Positions 44,660 to 57,469 of a DNA stretch of 64,000 nt are shown here, in pieces. The stretch's first letter is position 1. Every line of letters begins with the position of its first letter. Source of the stretch: Hysterangium stoloniferum (taxonomy: Eukaryota; Basidiomycota; Agaricomycetes; Hysterangiales; Hysterangiaceae); assembly GCA_015178975.1 (NCBI GenBank), contig WHVD01000155.1, positions 124,001 to 188,000 on the forward strand. The letters are read 5' to 3'. Below the pieces are notes generated by a model, which was not told the DNA's origin, did no database searches, and worked only from the letters and a program-made list of their open reading frames with translations. Made by a program: the position numbers and the translations under genes.

Positions 44660-47600
44660 CGATGTGTCACCCCATTGTATAGTCTTTCTAGCATTCTTGC
44701 GCGTCAGAGTTGAAAGCGAATGGCTTTTCTGATATCGAGAAGTGACATTGCCATGTGTAATATAAATGCAGTCCAGAGCGATGCCCACCGGTTGCTGTCT
44801 TCAATTTGGCGCTGTCAGGCTCAGGCTTTGTCCAGAGAGATTGCATATTTTCTGTTTAATTTTACAAACTTTCACCCAGGAGAAACACAGGGAAAGTGAT
44901 GGTCCAGTCACATTAATAGTAAGTAACCTGATTTCTTCATTCACCTTCGCCATATCCTTCATCGTGAGGAATCCATCCAGATGTGTATTAATAGATTCTA
45001 AATATATATATAATTCCCTGTCAGGCAACACTTACTTACAGCCAGCCTTTTTTATTATCTGACTGTCTGAGTGGAATGTTTCGCCCCAGGCTCATATTGA
45101 TGTGTGGATATGGCGCTTCAAAGCGACAACAAGGTAGACCAACCATTGTGACCTCCTGTAGCTTCACGTATTAGGTGGATCTCTTCCGGTATGTAAAGAT
45201 TTACCACGCTGGGGTATGCCTACACATCCCCCTTTTCTGCCATTTTTCTGCCCCCTTCGTTGCTGCCCATTTCACTCTGCCCTTTGAGCTCCACATAGGT
45301 CACTGCAATAGTCCCTCTTCGTTCCCACACGATGGTCATTCATTGTAGCTCTGGGTTTATCACTCCAATTCATTCTTGATTTTCTCGTTTGTGCTGATTT
45401 ATCATTCAAGGAATTATCGTGGTACTCTGAGTCTTAACAAACTTCTAAGCTGATAATTGGTTATTGTCATAAAGAGAATGGGAGGAATATATGACACTTG
45501 CCAAGACTATGCATCATAATCTCATGGCTCTCAGATATTCTCAAGTGTAGCAGGATAACAACAAAATTATTCCTCAAAATTTCTTTGAGATAAATAATGG
45601 ACAAAAATATTTCTTGGGAATACCATTAGGATCACTCTTGAAGACAATTATACTTTGGTGGTACCAGACCAAAAATGACAGAAATTCCTTTCAAAGGCAG
45701 TGGTCCAACTATTGGAAAATATTGAACTGGCCAGGGCCAGGAATTGAACCTGGGATCATCTGTAACCTAGACTAGATGCTCTACCACTTAGCTACCAACC
45801 CTTTAGGTACTCAGTAGTGAAGTCAACTCTATATGGCCATTAACATTTCATATACACAGAAACTGTGAGAGACAGTCACACATTTGTACTGCTCTAAGGC
45901 TGAGTCTAGGCTATCAAACCAACCATATCCAACATGAACCTGGTCTCAGACTAGTTCAAAAACAGTCCAAGAATATCTGTTGCCTGTGAGAGCTATATAT
46001 GTAGTCCTGGAATATATTTAATTATTAGTCACAAAACACAAACGGTCCTACAAGCTAAAGGTATAATCACCACAATTCATGTCAGCAATGCATTCCAGTA
46101 TTGCAGTGAGCATAAGAAGTCACTGTATAGTCACTGTATGAGCTCTCGACCTGACTCAAATGATGTATGTAGGTTTTTACAACTATTAATGCCTGAAAAG
46201 TGAGCTGAAACAAAGGAAAAAGGAAAGATATTATCTTCTTCCTGGTTTCCTTTCAATATTCCAGGAAAGGTGTGATCACCATGTGTTAAGTTCTGAAGAG
46301 GATCTCCTCGAGCCTACAGAGGTTCCAGTAATTATTCCAAACACTTTCTGGGAATGTCCCATGGAGTCCCCGGGTAACAGTCTGGGGAGTTTCTGGGGAT
46401 TAGTACAAGGAGTATCAGAATAATTACCAGAGGTACTGAGATGGACTTAGCTTCAGCTTATATGCTGCACCCTTGTACACTCATTCAGGTGTCCATATTT
46501 CAAGCTGACAGAACACCTACAAGGAAGATGTAGATTCCAGAGTTCCCATGGGAGTTCCAGGAATTGAGCATGCAGACAAACAAGAGGAGTAGAGACTGGA
46601 TCAGGACGTATTCGGGGTGTAACTAGTTCAAGATTCAAACTGGATTGTAAGTACACGAGTATGGGAGACTATATAGACTTTGAAATATATGCAATACCAA
46701 ATATGGTAATAATGAGGTGCAAAACAAGTAAACATAAAATGAGACAAGTAAACACCAAACTAGGTGTTAGGGACAGAACAGAATGGGAGCAGGGTGCAAA
46801 ACATGACAGGTCATTTGACCATAATGGGAGTAGGGTTCTATGCTCTGTTAGAGGGGTTCCGGGAGATCAGTCAGAGTCCAGTGATGGGAACAGAGAGTTG
46901 GGTATAAACAGGTTGACATGTGGGTCCGGCAGAGTCCAACAACTGGTACATGAGACACAGTGTCAGATATAGACAGGTTGATGTGCAGGTCCAGTGGAGT
47001 CTGATGACTGGTGTATATTGTATGTATAGGGTGACATGCAGGTCCTGGTGGGTACTCCAGTTGTAACTGTATCTTGGGTACAATATAGAGAGTCAGGTAC
47101 ATATAGGATGGGGTCTGGAGCCCAGTGGGTTTTCTGGTCCTAACACATGCAAAGGAAGGGATGAGGGGTGGAAATTAACTTCCCCAGACACTCAAGGCTG
47201 AACAGGTGTGTTGATGAGCTGTGAATTGTCCCATAATATGTAAAGAGACAAATGAGAAAGCTGAGGGGATTGAGCTTGAGATCTGTGGTACATGCAGGTT
47301 CTGGGTCAGATAATCCAGCTATTAATTTAGTATAACCACAATTATTCTTTGATACCCAATACCCTCTGTCAATATGGTCCCCCAGTCATATGTATGTGTC
47401 AGAAATGGACTGGGGAGTAAATTTCATGAATGACAATACTGGAAGAGAAAGGGTAGTGACTGTGGTATACCAAGGACTCCATGAGTGAAGAAACCACCCT
47501 AGTTCATGAGTGGAGAGCAGCACCATGTTATCATAAAGAAGGTTTGTGAGGTGACAAATTTCCAATACACTCAGTATGATTTCAAAAAATGAATATGAAC

Positions 47601-50600
47601 CCCCAAGGATGGCATATTTATATTTATTCCATCTATATATGACATTCAACAGGTTAAAGGCCCTTGTTTATTTCAAGGTTGGGCTATCAGATCACTGATC
47701 CTGCAGATTGAAGATGGATTTTGAAGATAAGGTCAGTGTGAATGGGAGAAATGTTGTCATGGATCAGTGATTATTCCCACTGTTCTTTGTTTTTCTTCAA
47801 TGATGTGCTGGTGAGATCTTAACTAACTGACATGGGAATGGAGGTGGTGGGGCTTCATTGAGACTTGGTAGTGGTATTCAATATGAGGTGATGATCATTA
47901 ATGAATTGTGGTGCTAGCCACAACTAGCACTTGCCAATATAATTGATATGTGTGTGAGAAGGAGCTGTCGAGTATGCTGTGATGGAAAAGGGGCTGTTGT
48001 TAAGTGCCATGTTGGAAACTTACTCCAGGACTATTGGGAAATGTCCAAGAACTCAGAAACCATGGGATAGGTTCAGGATGTTGGCTTCAGGTTATGTGCT
48101 GTGCCTCTATGCAAACACTTGGAATGTCCTTAATTTCAAAGACAGAATTTATGCCAGAAGACTAGGGATATTCAGAGTTCCAAAGAGTTCTGAATATCAA
48201 GTGTATAGACAGAAAGAAGGAATAAGAAACTAAGTCAATATCAGATCTAAGTTAAAGTACAAATTGTGGAAACTAATATAAGTTTTCTCATTATTGTACT
48301 ACAAACTAAGACCACAATAAGACGGAATCAGTAGTATTCCGAAATGGGAATACAATAAGATGGGCTAAGGAAATTATTTCTGAAACAGGAAATAAATAAA
48401 CAAATGAATGAATGCTTGTCAATGGACAAGTTACCAAATGTGGAACAAGGGTGGGATCTGGAAGTAAAGGAACTATAGATGTTCCATAGTCAGAAGTCAG
48501 GATTGGATATTGAAGCAGGAAGTTGGATTGGAGATTTGGGATGAAAAGTCAGATGTGTCAGATATTATTGGATATTGAAGTATCTGGGAATGGGTCTTAA
48601 CAGCTGTATGCACTCATAAATTGGATTAAACTTCTATGTGGCTTGAAAATACAGTTACAAGGCAAGTTAAGATCAATAGGGCTATGCTCCTGCTGGTCTG
48701 GATTAGATATAAAAAGAAATCATTAAAAATCAAGTCAAATTGATTGAAAAAGACCTTCCTCTGGGCAACCATATATCTTCAAAACTGAGACCACATTAGA
48801 TTTAGAAGATACAGATGTACCAGTGAAAGGTGTGATGACCATGCATTAGAAGGCATTGGGGGTGGGAACTATACCTTCATAGTGAATTGTGGATCTTTCA
48901 TTGATTGAGCCACAGATCTGTTGGAATTTATTTATATAGGTTGCAAGCTGTTGAGTATGTATACCGTCTTGCACTCTTTTTCAAATATGTTTGGCTATGT
49001 AGTACATTACAGTAGCTTAGTAATACCAAGTAAACCCTGTCCATTTTCTATAAACTGTCAACATCTAATAGGATCACGTCCCAATAGATAAGGAGAGGAT
49101 TGAGAATGGCGATGGTATAGAAGCTGCACACTGTGGTATACATGAATCCAAGGCCGACAGATCCAGCTATCAGGATCAGAGTAACCCCAATTATTTCTTT
49201 AGCACATGATGTAGCAACTCTGTTTGATGTGACAACGGCAAGGTATATTCAGGATTGTGAAGTGCTGTGAGTCTTTGCCAATGTTGAAGCCGACATCTGG
49301 TGGTGTCTCCTTGGTGAGCATCAGCATTATTTTTGATAAAATGGCCCGGAAGCCTCATGGTTATGTTCCGGGGAGGTTATTTTCCGGAAAATGGAGACGT
49401 GAGTCAAATTCGTCAATGCTACTGACACATCAGTGACTGGTGTGGCGACTACACATAGGAAGGAACAGGTGACGACAATTAACGTTCAAAGAGTCTGACG
49501 TATCTAATATTAGATTGAATCAAATGATCGTTTCGCTACTACTCGAATTGAAATAATTCAAACATGCCAATTAGTAGAATGAACTCCAGTCAACTGGAAT
49601 GGAAGCAGTAGGGGAAATGTCGGGATAGCAAGTGAAATAAATTGTCGTGGCGTGTAGTGTGACGCTAGCGACTGAAACATTGAAACACCACACAAACGAG
49701 ATTTCTTGTGACTTGGCTTCTGCACACGGCGGGGCGGCGTGGGTATTCTTCAGCTCTGAGTTGATAAGTGATTCACCTCACAAGACCAAGAGCTACTTTT
49801 CTCTTATCCAAGGTGAAAGCTCACGACAATGTGAAGTGTGGGTGTTTGATCATAGTATTGTCCATTGGTTGGGCCTGGGTTTATGTTTTCCCAAACAGAT
49901 GACATGAAAGTAACAGTAGGACCGCCTTCTTTGAGACGTCCTGGTGGTATTCGATTGACATTGTTACCACTAGTATATGCGATGTGACTCCAACGATGGA
50001 AAGTCCTCGGAAGATATTCAACAGCAGTCTAGAGAACCTCGCAGCGATCATTACAAGTGACTATCTTCGCTTTTAAATTGTGACAACTTATATAGCTTCA
50101 TACAACTCTCAAATCCGTGTTCTGTTAAAATGATTGTCATTCATAAATAGGATGTCAGTCTAGCCACTTGTGGTGCCCGCAAGTGTATTCAACTCATTTG
50201 TGGTATCAACATGTGCAACATGCAGAGCTCGCGGCAATTGTGAAAAGTGGCTGTATGCGCTCTTATCTTTGTTCGACTTATGACAGCTTTATTTTCAAGC
50301 TTTCAATGGAAGAGAATTAGTTTAAGGAATTCGCCGAACAAATTGCCTCGCACGGTGTGAAGGCCTTCGGTTTTAAGATCATGGATCTTGTTGATTGAAC
50401 ACTGGTGAAGATATGATGAGCCTGAACGAGACATGAATCAAAATGGCAACGGGGGAGGACTTTTTAGATATTCAGTAATATCTTATTTAAAACATGTCTC
50501 ATTCATGATTCGAATGTTAGTCTAAGCACGGCTGGCGGCCCCAAATGTATTCAACACATGGATGGGTACACCTACAGAGCACGCGGTGATAATACAAAGT

Positions 50601-52683
50601 GTCTATATGTGTTCTTACATAGGCCCAAATCATATAGCTTTAAAACATCTGAAACCCCGGGTGCAAAATGACTTGAATAAAGGGTGACGCTATTCGGCTC
50701 CTCCTCCTGATTTGATTGAGATGTTTTGGCATTATCGACGAGAAATGATTAGCAAGTGTGTCCATTTGATGGTGCAAAACCTTTCAGGGGAACCATGTTT
50801 TCCAACACTGATATGGAGTTCTAATTATACCCTACCAACACACGAGTGGAAGGAGTGGCGACCATGCAAAGCAAAGAACGTGCGGTCAAATCTAAACGCT
50901 CAAGCCTGTAACTGATGTATTGGTCGTTGGTCGAGTAGCGCATTATGTCAAGATGTAGAAGAAGAGCAACGAGAATGTAGATGGTATCAAGGCTGCGCAC
51001 TGTGGTACATGCGGATTCGGCCTCGGAGGATCCAGCTATCATATTCAGAGTGACCGCTATGATTACCTCGGCAGAATCCAAGAGCAGGTAATTGGGACTC
51101 GCTTCCATAAAATTCAAACTGGTAGGACAGTTTCATAGGCATATGTAAGACGGCGCTATAAGGTAAAATAGTGTGGACGTACCTTACGATGGACCCAATT
51201 AACGAAGAAACAACATTCAGCTGATTGATGTGATCGGCGAGAAGCCAGCTGTCGTCGAAGAAGGTTTCCAAGGAGTGAATATTCCAATACAGTAAACGTG
51301 ATGCCTCCGAATCAATATGAGGTGTCAATGACGCTATATGCGTGTTTATGTCGTCCACTATAACCTTTAATACAGCTCCAGCAATATCTCGAAACCATGC
51401 ATCCTGGTGGATGCAACACGCGAAAAGCCGGATAGGATATGGATACAAGAAACGTTGTTGTACGTGATTTTCCCTGTTATGGTTATAATGGGCAGGATTA
51501 AATGATGTGATGTCGCGACGCACGGGTGTAACCAGAATTCAAAGTAACCTCTGATCGCCGTGAGCTCCTCGACAGATAGTTCACGCACGTGGCAGATCGC
51601 TTCCACGATACTCGCAAGGCTGCAGGGATCATGAAATTCTATTACATAACGGGTCATGTGTATGATAAATGTCGATGCAACCTCATCCAAGTTGGTGTGC
51701 AGCGGTGACTTGACTAAAACGTTGTAAAGTGATGACGTAATCGCAGGTGGCGCGATGACAGGTGGCGCGTCTCCATCTAACCAATAAACACCGGGGCAGT
51801 AACAGAAGGCCGAGGCCAATAATGTCATAAGCTGGGTAGTGTGACCTTTGCTGCTCCCCCGCATGTGTGACATTATCGGGAAACTCTTTAAAACTTCCCT
51901 CGCTCTTCTCCGAATTTGAGGCGGGTATATAGGTCTACGACTCAGATATGAGTATTTCCAGTGTATTCAATGATTCAGATATCCCTACCTGGCTAAATCA
52001 ACACTGTCTTGAACTAGTGTTCCCAGTCTTTGCAGTGTAAAATGCTTGTATAGAAACTTGCCAAAGGCACCATGGTCTCGTAACAAACGGGTGACTTCCC
52101 GGTATATTGTCAGCTTTGCGATCAGAGAAGCTGTCTTAGCACTGTGAAGTACTTTCATCCCAACCCTTTCCAAACCGACTCCACAGTAATACCCGGGGCC
52201 AATTTCAATACTTGAAATTGTCCCCTGACTCCGTGAGATCATTCCCCAGTCATCGGCATGACTGCAATAAGGCCTGAGGTTGGATGTGTTGGTGGATATC
52301 TTAACAACATTAGGTGGGTCATGGTAGCCCGTTTCTCCTTGACACTGAAATGCGCAGCATATGACACATATCACATGAAAATAGCATTATACTTTACTCA
52401 CCCACTCGTCAACCCAAATATCTATATGGTTTTCAGACAGCTGTATGTGCTGCCTACCATCCGGGGCCCGATAACATAAATCATGGCCGGGTTCGTTACA
52501 ACCCCATCGTTCTCGAAGCTTCTCCTTGAATATCTCTCTCGTCCCTTTAACGATCTCGTCCCGGTGCTCTGAACTTAATACACCAGGGGAAACTAAGGGT
52601 GGGAGTTCCTCAATGTCTTCAAGGTCGATCCCAGCCATTGCCGAATCGTGATTCCCCGGAGTCGTCTCGTTGGAAGTAGACAT
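44660..52683 (-). CDS. Tandem-array gene, copy F (best-preserved 5' exons; 3' half riddled with insertions)
   Basis: Exon 1 is 52402-52683, the intron 52345-52401 (57 bp), exon 2 51989-52344, the intron 51935-51988 (54 bp), and exon 3 from 51934 (MRGSSKGHTTQLMTLL, SVEELTAIRG). The next segment (DAWFRDIAGAVLKVIVDD, FFDDSWLLADHINQLNVVSS) uses another frame, so a further intron lies near 51.38-51.53 kb. The module ESACTTVRSLDTI / SLLCMVATPSTRV is 51117-50821. The 3' exons are near 45.06-45.34 and 44801-45031 (INTHLDGFLTMKD). Between 45.7 and 49.1 kb a tRNA-derived insertion and three solo LTRs interrupt it. Only the first three to five exons look usable; the function is unknown. Confidence 0.5.
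45710..45927 (-). mobile_element. tRNA-derived short insertion (SINE-like), 218 bp
   Basis: The minus strand of 45729-45801 resembles a tRNA: TAGCTAAGTGG (A box), GGTTCAATTCC (B box), a D arm GCT..AGC and a T stem CCAGG/CCTGG. The acceptor stem is mostly unpaired, so it is not a working tRNA gene. A direct duplication TCCAAC lies at 45704-45709 and 45928-45933. The tRNA-like part sits near the end rather than the start of the insert on that strand, unusual for a SINE. Confidence 0.55.
46284..47145 (+). mobile_element. Solo LTR, 862 bp, with internal tandem repeats
   Basis: It starts TGTTAAGTTCTG and ends TCCTAACA. CATG occurs on both sides (46280-46283 and 47146-47149). Removing it restores the host order CACCATGCAAAGGAAGG seen at 54231 and 57705. 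A TATA-like ACTATATAGAC lies at about 46668-46678. A repeat of about 65 bp (ACAGGTTGA..TGCAGGTCC) occupies about 46905-47050. It is an LTR-retrotransposon fossil reduced to one LTR, family undetermined. Confidence 0.75.
47998..48602 (-). mobile_element. Solo LTR, 605 bp, same family as 19670-20234
   Basis: It starts TGTTAAGTGCC and ends GTCTTAACA. GCTGT is duplicated at 47993-47997 and 48603-48607. Over its length it matches the reverse complement of 19670-20234 but is clearly more diverged and CpG-poor, so it is older or more heavily mutated. It is a fossil single LTR. Confidence 0.8.
48919..49070 (+). mobile_element. Small solo-LTR-like insertion, 152 bp
   Basis: The insert runs from TGTTGGAATTT to ACATCTAATA relative to the site seen at 34264 and 41210. 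GATC flanks both sides (48915-48918 and 49072-49075). The ends resemble the TGTTGGA...TCTAACA form of small Copia/TRIM LTRs. The assignment rests on the ends and the clean insertion only. Confidence 0.5.
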
Positions 52684-53989
52684 TGGTGGGTGGCAGTCTT
52701 ACTTACACGAGAAGGGGGTGCCTCGCCTTTATTCCCCATCGGTCGGAGAGTTAATTCCACCAAGGTACAGCCTTATGGTCGTGCTTACACAGGATTCACA
52801 GCATGTCATCCCTGCCATCGGAAGCAAAATCCCTTCACCTTCCTTAACCTATATAGATTCCAGTGGACGTAGTAACTTTACTACTTTCTTACGCCTTCAG
52901 CTGAAGGCTCACACAGTATCTAATAATAGCTTAGACAATTGTGGCCCCATGATATAGTACTTAAGGGTGTTATTGAGCGTCAGGGTTGAAAGTAAAACGG
53001 CTTTTCTCTTATTCGAGAAGTGGCATTATCTTGAATAATATAAATGCAGTCCAGAGCTATGCTGATCCGCTTCCGCTTCCAAGTTGTCGTTGTTAACCTG
53101 AAACTTTTCTTGCCAGAGTGCGGGCTGGCTGTTCAATTTTATCAAAACCTTCAACGAGGAGAAACCCAGGGCAAGTGATGGTCTAGTCGCATTAATGGTA
53201 AGCAATGTAATTTCTTCAATCGCCCTCGCCAAATCCTTGGTTGTGACGAATCCATCCGGGCGTGTATTGACAGATTGTAAATATAATCTCGTCTCAGGCG
53301 ACACTGACAGGTAGCCTTATTATTGTCTGTTTGTCTGAGTGGAATGTTTCGCCCCAGGCTCACACAATTGATGCGTGGACATTGCTCTTCAAAGCAAAAG
53401 TGACAAGGTAGATCAAGCATTGTTGCGGTATGTAAAGAATCACCACGCTGCCTATGCTAATACATTCCCCTTTTCTGCCATCTTTCTGCCCCCTTCGGTC
53501 CTGCCAATTCCACTGTACCCTGTGAGCTCCACATGGGTCGCTGTAACAATCCCTCTTCGTTCCCACACGATGGCCATTCATCACACCCCTGCGTTTGTCA
53601 CCACAACCGATCCTTCATTTTCTCGTGTTGGCTAATTGTCAGTCAAGGAATGGAGGAGGTACCCTGAGTTTTCACATACTTCCGAGCTGATAATCGGCTA
53701 TTGTCGTCACAAAATGGGCGGAATATGCGACGCTTGCCACGGCAATGCATCATAGTGTTCTGGCTCAGATAATCTCAAGTGCAGCAGGATAATACAAAAT
53801 TATGTCTTGGGAATACCATTAGGATCACTCTTGGTTGGTGACAATTATCCTTCGGTATGCTGGCACCGGACCGAAAACGACAGCAATTCCTTTCAAGGAT
53901 AGCGGCAATGGTCGAACCCGGTCTCAGACTGGTTCAGAAACCGTCCAGGAATATTTGCTGCTGTGAGATATATATAGTCTTACAATATA

Positions 53990-55340
53990 TTTTATCATTA
54001 GTCACAAAACACAATGCCCTACAAAGCCAAAGGTATCATCGACACAATCCTCTTCAGCGATGAATTCCAGAGTTGCAGTGAGCATAGTGATTGTATGAGC
54101 CTTCAACCGGACTCAAATGATGTAGGTTTATGCAACTATTAATGCCGCCAAAGCAAGCTGGAAAAAAAGGAAGAAGGGAAGATATTCTCCTCTTCCTTGC
54201 TTGCTTTCAATATACCAGTGAAAGGTGTGGCCACCGTGCAAAGGAAGGAACGAGGGGGGGGGAACTAATTCCCAAGACATTCAAGGTTGAACCGGGTCGT
54301 TGAGCTGCGCATTGTGCCTTAATGTGTAAGGACATAAGCAAGAATGTAAGGGGAGAGAGCTTGAGAGCTGTGGTACATGCAAATTCCACGTCAGACGATC
54401 CAGATATTAGTTCAGTATAACCGCAATTATTCCTTTGAGAGCCAATGCCCGTGGTCAATGTGGTCTTCCAGTCATTTGCATCAGACATTGACTGGTGAAG
54501 TAATGTCATGCACAACTGAAAGACAATACTGCAAGAGGGAAGATGGTGAACATAGTGTATTAAGGACTCAACAAGCAAGGAAACCATCCAAGTTGATGTG
54601 AATGGAGACCAGCACCGTGTTATCATTAAGGAAGGTAGCCAGGCGAAAAATTTCCACGACAGTGACTGCTATGTCGAAAAATAAATATGACGCCCCAAGG
54701 ATGTCGTATTTATGCGAGGCTTTGGGCTATAAGATCGCCGACCCTGGAGATTGAACATGGATTTTGAAGATAAGATTCGCGTGAACGAGAGAAATGTTGT
54801 CATGGATAAGTGATTATTCCTACTGTTCTTTGTTATTCTTCAATGACTTCTTTCACCGTGAAAAGGGGGGAATGAGGGGTGGAAACTAAATTCACAAGAT
54901 ACTCAAGCCTCGACCGGTTCGTTGATGAGATGCGCATTGTGCCTTAATGTGTAAGGAGACAAACAAGAATGGTGAGAGGAGAAAGCCGTGGTACATGCAG
55001 ATTCCGGGTCAGATGGTCCAGCTATTAGTTGAGTATAACCGCAATTATTCCTTTGAGCCCGTGGTCAATGTGGTCTCCAAGTCATTTGCATCAGAAATGG
55101 ACTGGTGAGGTAATGTCATGCACAAAATGGAAAATAATACTGGAAGAAAAAAGATAGTGAACTTAATGTAATAAGGACTCCACGAGCGAAGAAACTACCC
55201 AAGTTGATGTGAGTGGAGAGCAGCACCGTTTTATCATTGAAGAAGGTTGGCAAGGCGACAAATTTCCAATACAGTGATTATTACGTCGAAAAATGAATAT
55301 GACCCCCCAAGGGTGTCATATTTATGTTTATTTATACGAT
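53990..55340. repeat. Array block present twice in tandem here and again at 57470-58260
   Basis: A block of about 0.7 kb (core TTCCTTGCTTGCTTTCAATA, AGCAGCACCGTGTTATCATT) occurs at 53990-54780, shortened at 54850-55340, and at 57470-58260. A CpG-poor relative is split by LTRs at 46.04-47.99 kb. On the minus strand it reads a diverged module (ESACTTALKLSPLTI). These are internal duplications of the array unit. Confidence 0.65.
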
Positions 55341-56096
55341 GTGATTTCAGGGAGTAGCTCTCGGAATATATTCAACATCAGTCTAGAGAACCTCGCAGCG
55401 ATCATTACTGAATATCTTCACTTCTAAACTGCGTCAAATTATGTAGTTTCATAAAACTCTCAAGCCTGCGGTCTGTTTGGAATGATTGGCATTTATAGAT
55501 AGGATGTCAGTCTAGCCACGGGTGGTGCCCGCAAGTGTATTCGACTGACGTATGGCCTCAACACGTACAAGCTACAGAGCTCGGGGCAATGGTGAACCGT
55601 CACTGTATGCGCTCTTAGATTTTCTCGACCTATGGCAGCTTTATTGTCAAGTTGTCAATGGAAGAAACTTAGTTTAAGGAATTCGCCCAATGCATTGCCT
55701 CGCACGGTGTGAAGGCACTCGGTTTGAAGATCATGGATTGTGTCAATTAAACACTGGCCTGAAAGTATGATGAGCCTGAAGGAGACATGCATCGAAATTG
55801 ACATCTCATTTAAAACAAGTGTCGTTCATGATTCGGATGTTAGTGTAGGCACGGCTAGAGCCTCCAAATGTATTCAACACATGTATGGGGGCAACCGCAG
55901 AGCTCACGGCGATAATACAAAGTGACTATATGCGTTGTTACATCGGGTCAAATAATATAGTTTTATACCATCTGCAACCCCGGCTGCAAAGTGAGTTGAA
56001 TAAAGGGCGACGCTATTGGGCTCCTCGTGATTTGGTTGAGATGTATCGGCATTATCGAAGAGAAATGATCAGCGAGTGTATCCAAATGATGGTGCA

Positions 56097-56312
56097 TGTA
56101 ATCCTGGTGCCCCCAGTCTTACGCACAGACCCTTTAGTTTTACGTGATTACATAATCACCGCGTTTTACGGTATAAGTAGCCGGGAAGTTTTCAGGACCT
56201 TAGATCTTACCGTACGCTGCACTTGCCTGTATCTTGTTCTGCTCTGGACAATACACCGTGGTCCTGTCAACTTGTGTGACCGCCAGTGATCCCAATTGAC
56301 GACGGGATTACA
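56097..56312 (+). mobile_element. Solo LTR, 216 bp
   Basis: The ends TGTAATCC and GGATTACA form a perfect 8-bp inverted repeat. The 5-bp duplication GTGCA lies at 56092-56096 and 56313-56317. Without it the host reads GATGGTGCAAGACC, as at 35986-35999. A TATA-like GTATAAGTAG lies at about 56170-56179. It still has many CpGs and clean edges, so it is probably recent. It is a fossil single LTR, superfamily undetermined. Confidence 0.85.
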
Positions 56313-57469
56313 GTGCAAGACCTTTGTCAGGGCAACCATGTTCCTCCACCACTGATCTGGGGTTCTAATTAGACCTTACTGACACACGAGCGGAAGGAGT
56401 GGCGACGACGCAAAGGAAGGAACGCGCGGTGAAATCTAAAGTTTTAAGCGAGTAATTGAAGAATTTGTCGTTGGTCGAGCCGCGCATTACGTCACAATGT
56501 GAAAGGAGAGAAACAAGAATGGAGATGGTATCGAGGCTGCGCACTGTGGAACATGCGGATTCGGGCTTGGAAGATCTAGCTATCAGCTTCAGAATAACCG
56601 CTATTATTATGTCGGCAGAATGCAAGAGCGCGTAATGTGGATTCGCTTCCATCAGAATGAGACTGGTAGGAAAATTGTACGGGCGGATGTAAGACGGTGC
56701 TGGAAGATAAAATATAGTGAACGTACCGTACGATGGGCCCAATGAGCGAAGAAACCACTTTCAGCTCGTTGACGTGATCGGTGAGAAGCGTGCTGTCGTC
56801 GAAGAAGATTTTCAAGGAGTAAATACTCCAATACAGTGAGTCCAACGTGTCGAAATCAAGATGAAGTGTCAATGACGCTATATGCGTGTTTATGTCGTCC
56901 ACTATAACCTTTAATACAGCTCCAGTAATATCTCGAAACCATGCATCTTGGTGGATGCAACACACGAGAAGCTCTATAGGATAATCATAAAGGTCAAGTC
57001 GTTGTGTCTGATATTCTCTGTTATGGTTTTGGTGGGAAGGATGAAATGGTGTGATGGCACGACGCACGGTTGTAACCAGAATTCAATGCAACCTCTGATC
57101 GCCGTGAGCTCCTCTACAGATAGTGGACGCATGTGGCAGATCGCTTCCACGATATACACAAGGCGGAAAAGGGGTAAACGCCGATCAAATCCTGAGACAT
57201 AATGAGATTCTGATGAATAACGGGCGATGTGTATGATAAATGTTGATGCAACCTCATCCAAGTTGGTGTGCAGCGGTGACTTGACTAAAGCGTTGTAAAG
57301 TGATGACGTAATCGCCGGTGACGCCTCTCTATCTAACCAATGGACGCCGGGGCAGTAAACGAAGGCCGCAGCCAAGAATGTCATACGCTGACCTTTGCCG
57401 CTCCCGTAAGAAAATATCGGGAATCTCTTTAAAACTTCCGTCGCTCTTCTCCGAATTTGAGGCGGGTAC

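Larger units (their letters stand above)
52950..57469 (-). pseudogene. Tandem-array gene, copy G: 5' exons lost
   Basis: Exon 3 begins at the copy edge (about 57469), with RRRATEVLKRFP and SVEELTAIRG. The next segment reads CCIHQDAWFRDITGAVLKVIVDD and FFDDSTLLTDHVNELKVVSSL (56950-56710). The module ESACSTVRSLDTISILVSL / SFLCVVATPSARV is 56680-56365. The 3' exons lie at about 53584-53360 and 53304-53026 (VNTRPDGFVTTKDLARAIEE). Exons 1 and 2 are replaced at 57470 by a copy of the 53.99 kb block. A solo LTR at 56097-56312 lies downstream of the module. Without exons 1 and 2 it is probably a pseudogene. Confidence 0.5.

Noticed and set aside
45729-45801. Functional tRNA gene
   Set aside because: The acceptor stem does not pair and the anticodon arm is irregular. 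Target duplications show it came in as part of an insertion.
46661-47102. Plus and minus frames of 70-103 codons within the 46.3-47.1 kb interval
   Set aside because: They lie within a solo LTR, partly in its tandem repeat, with no domain signature.
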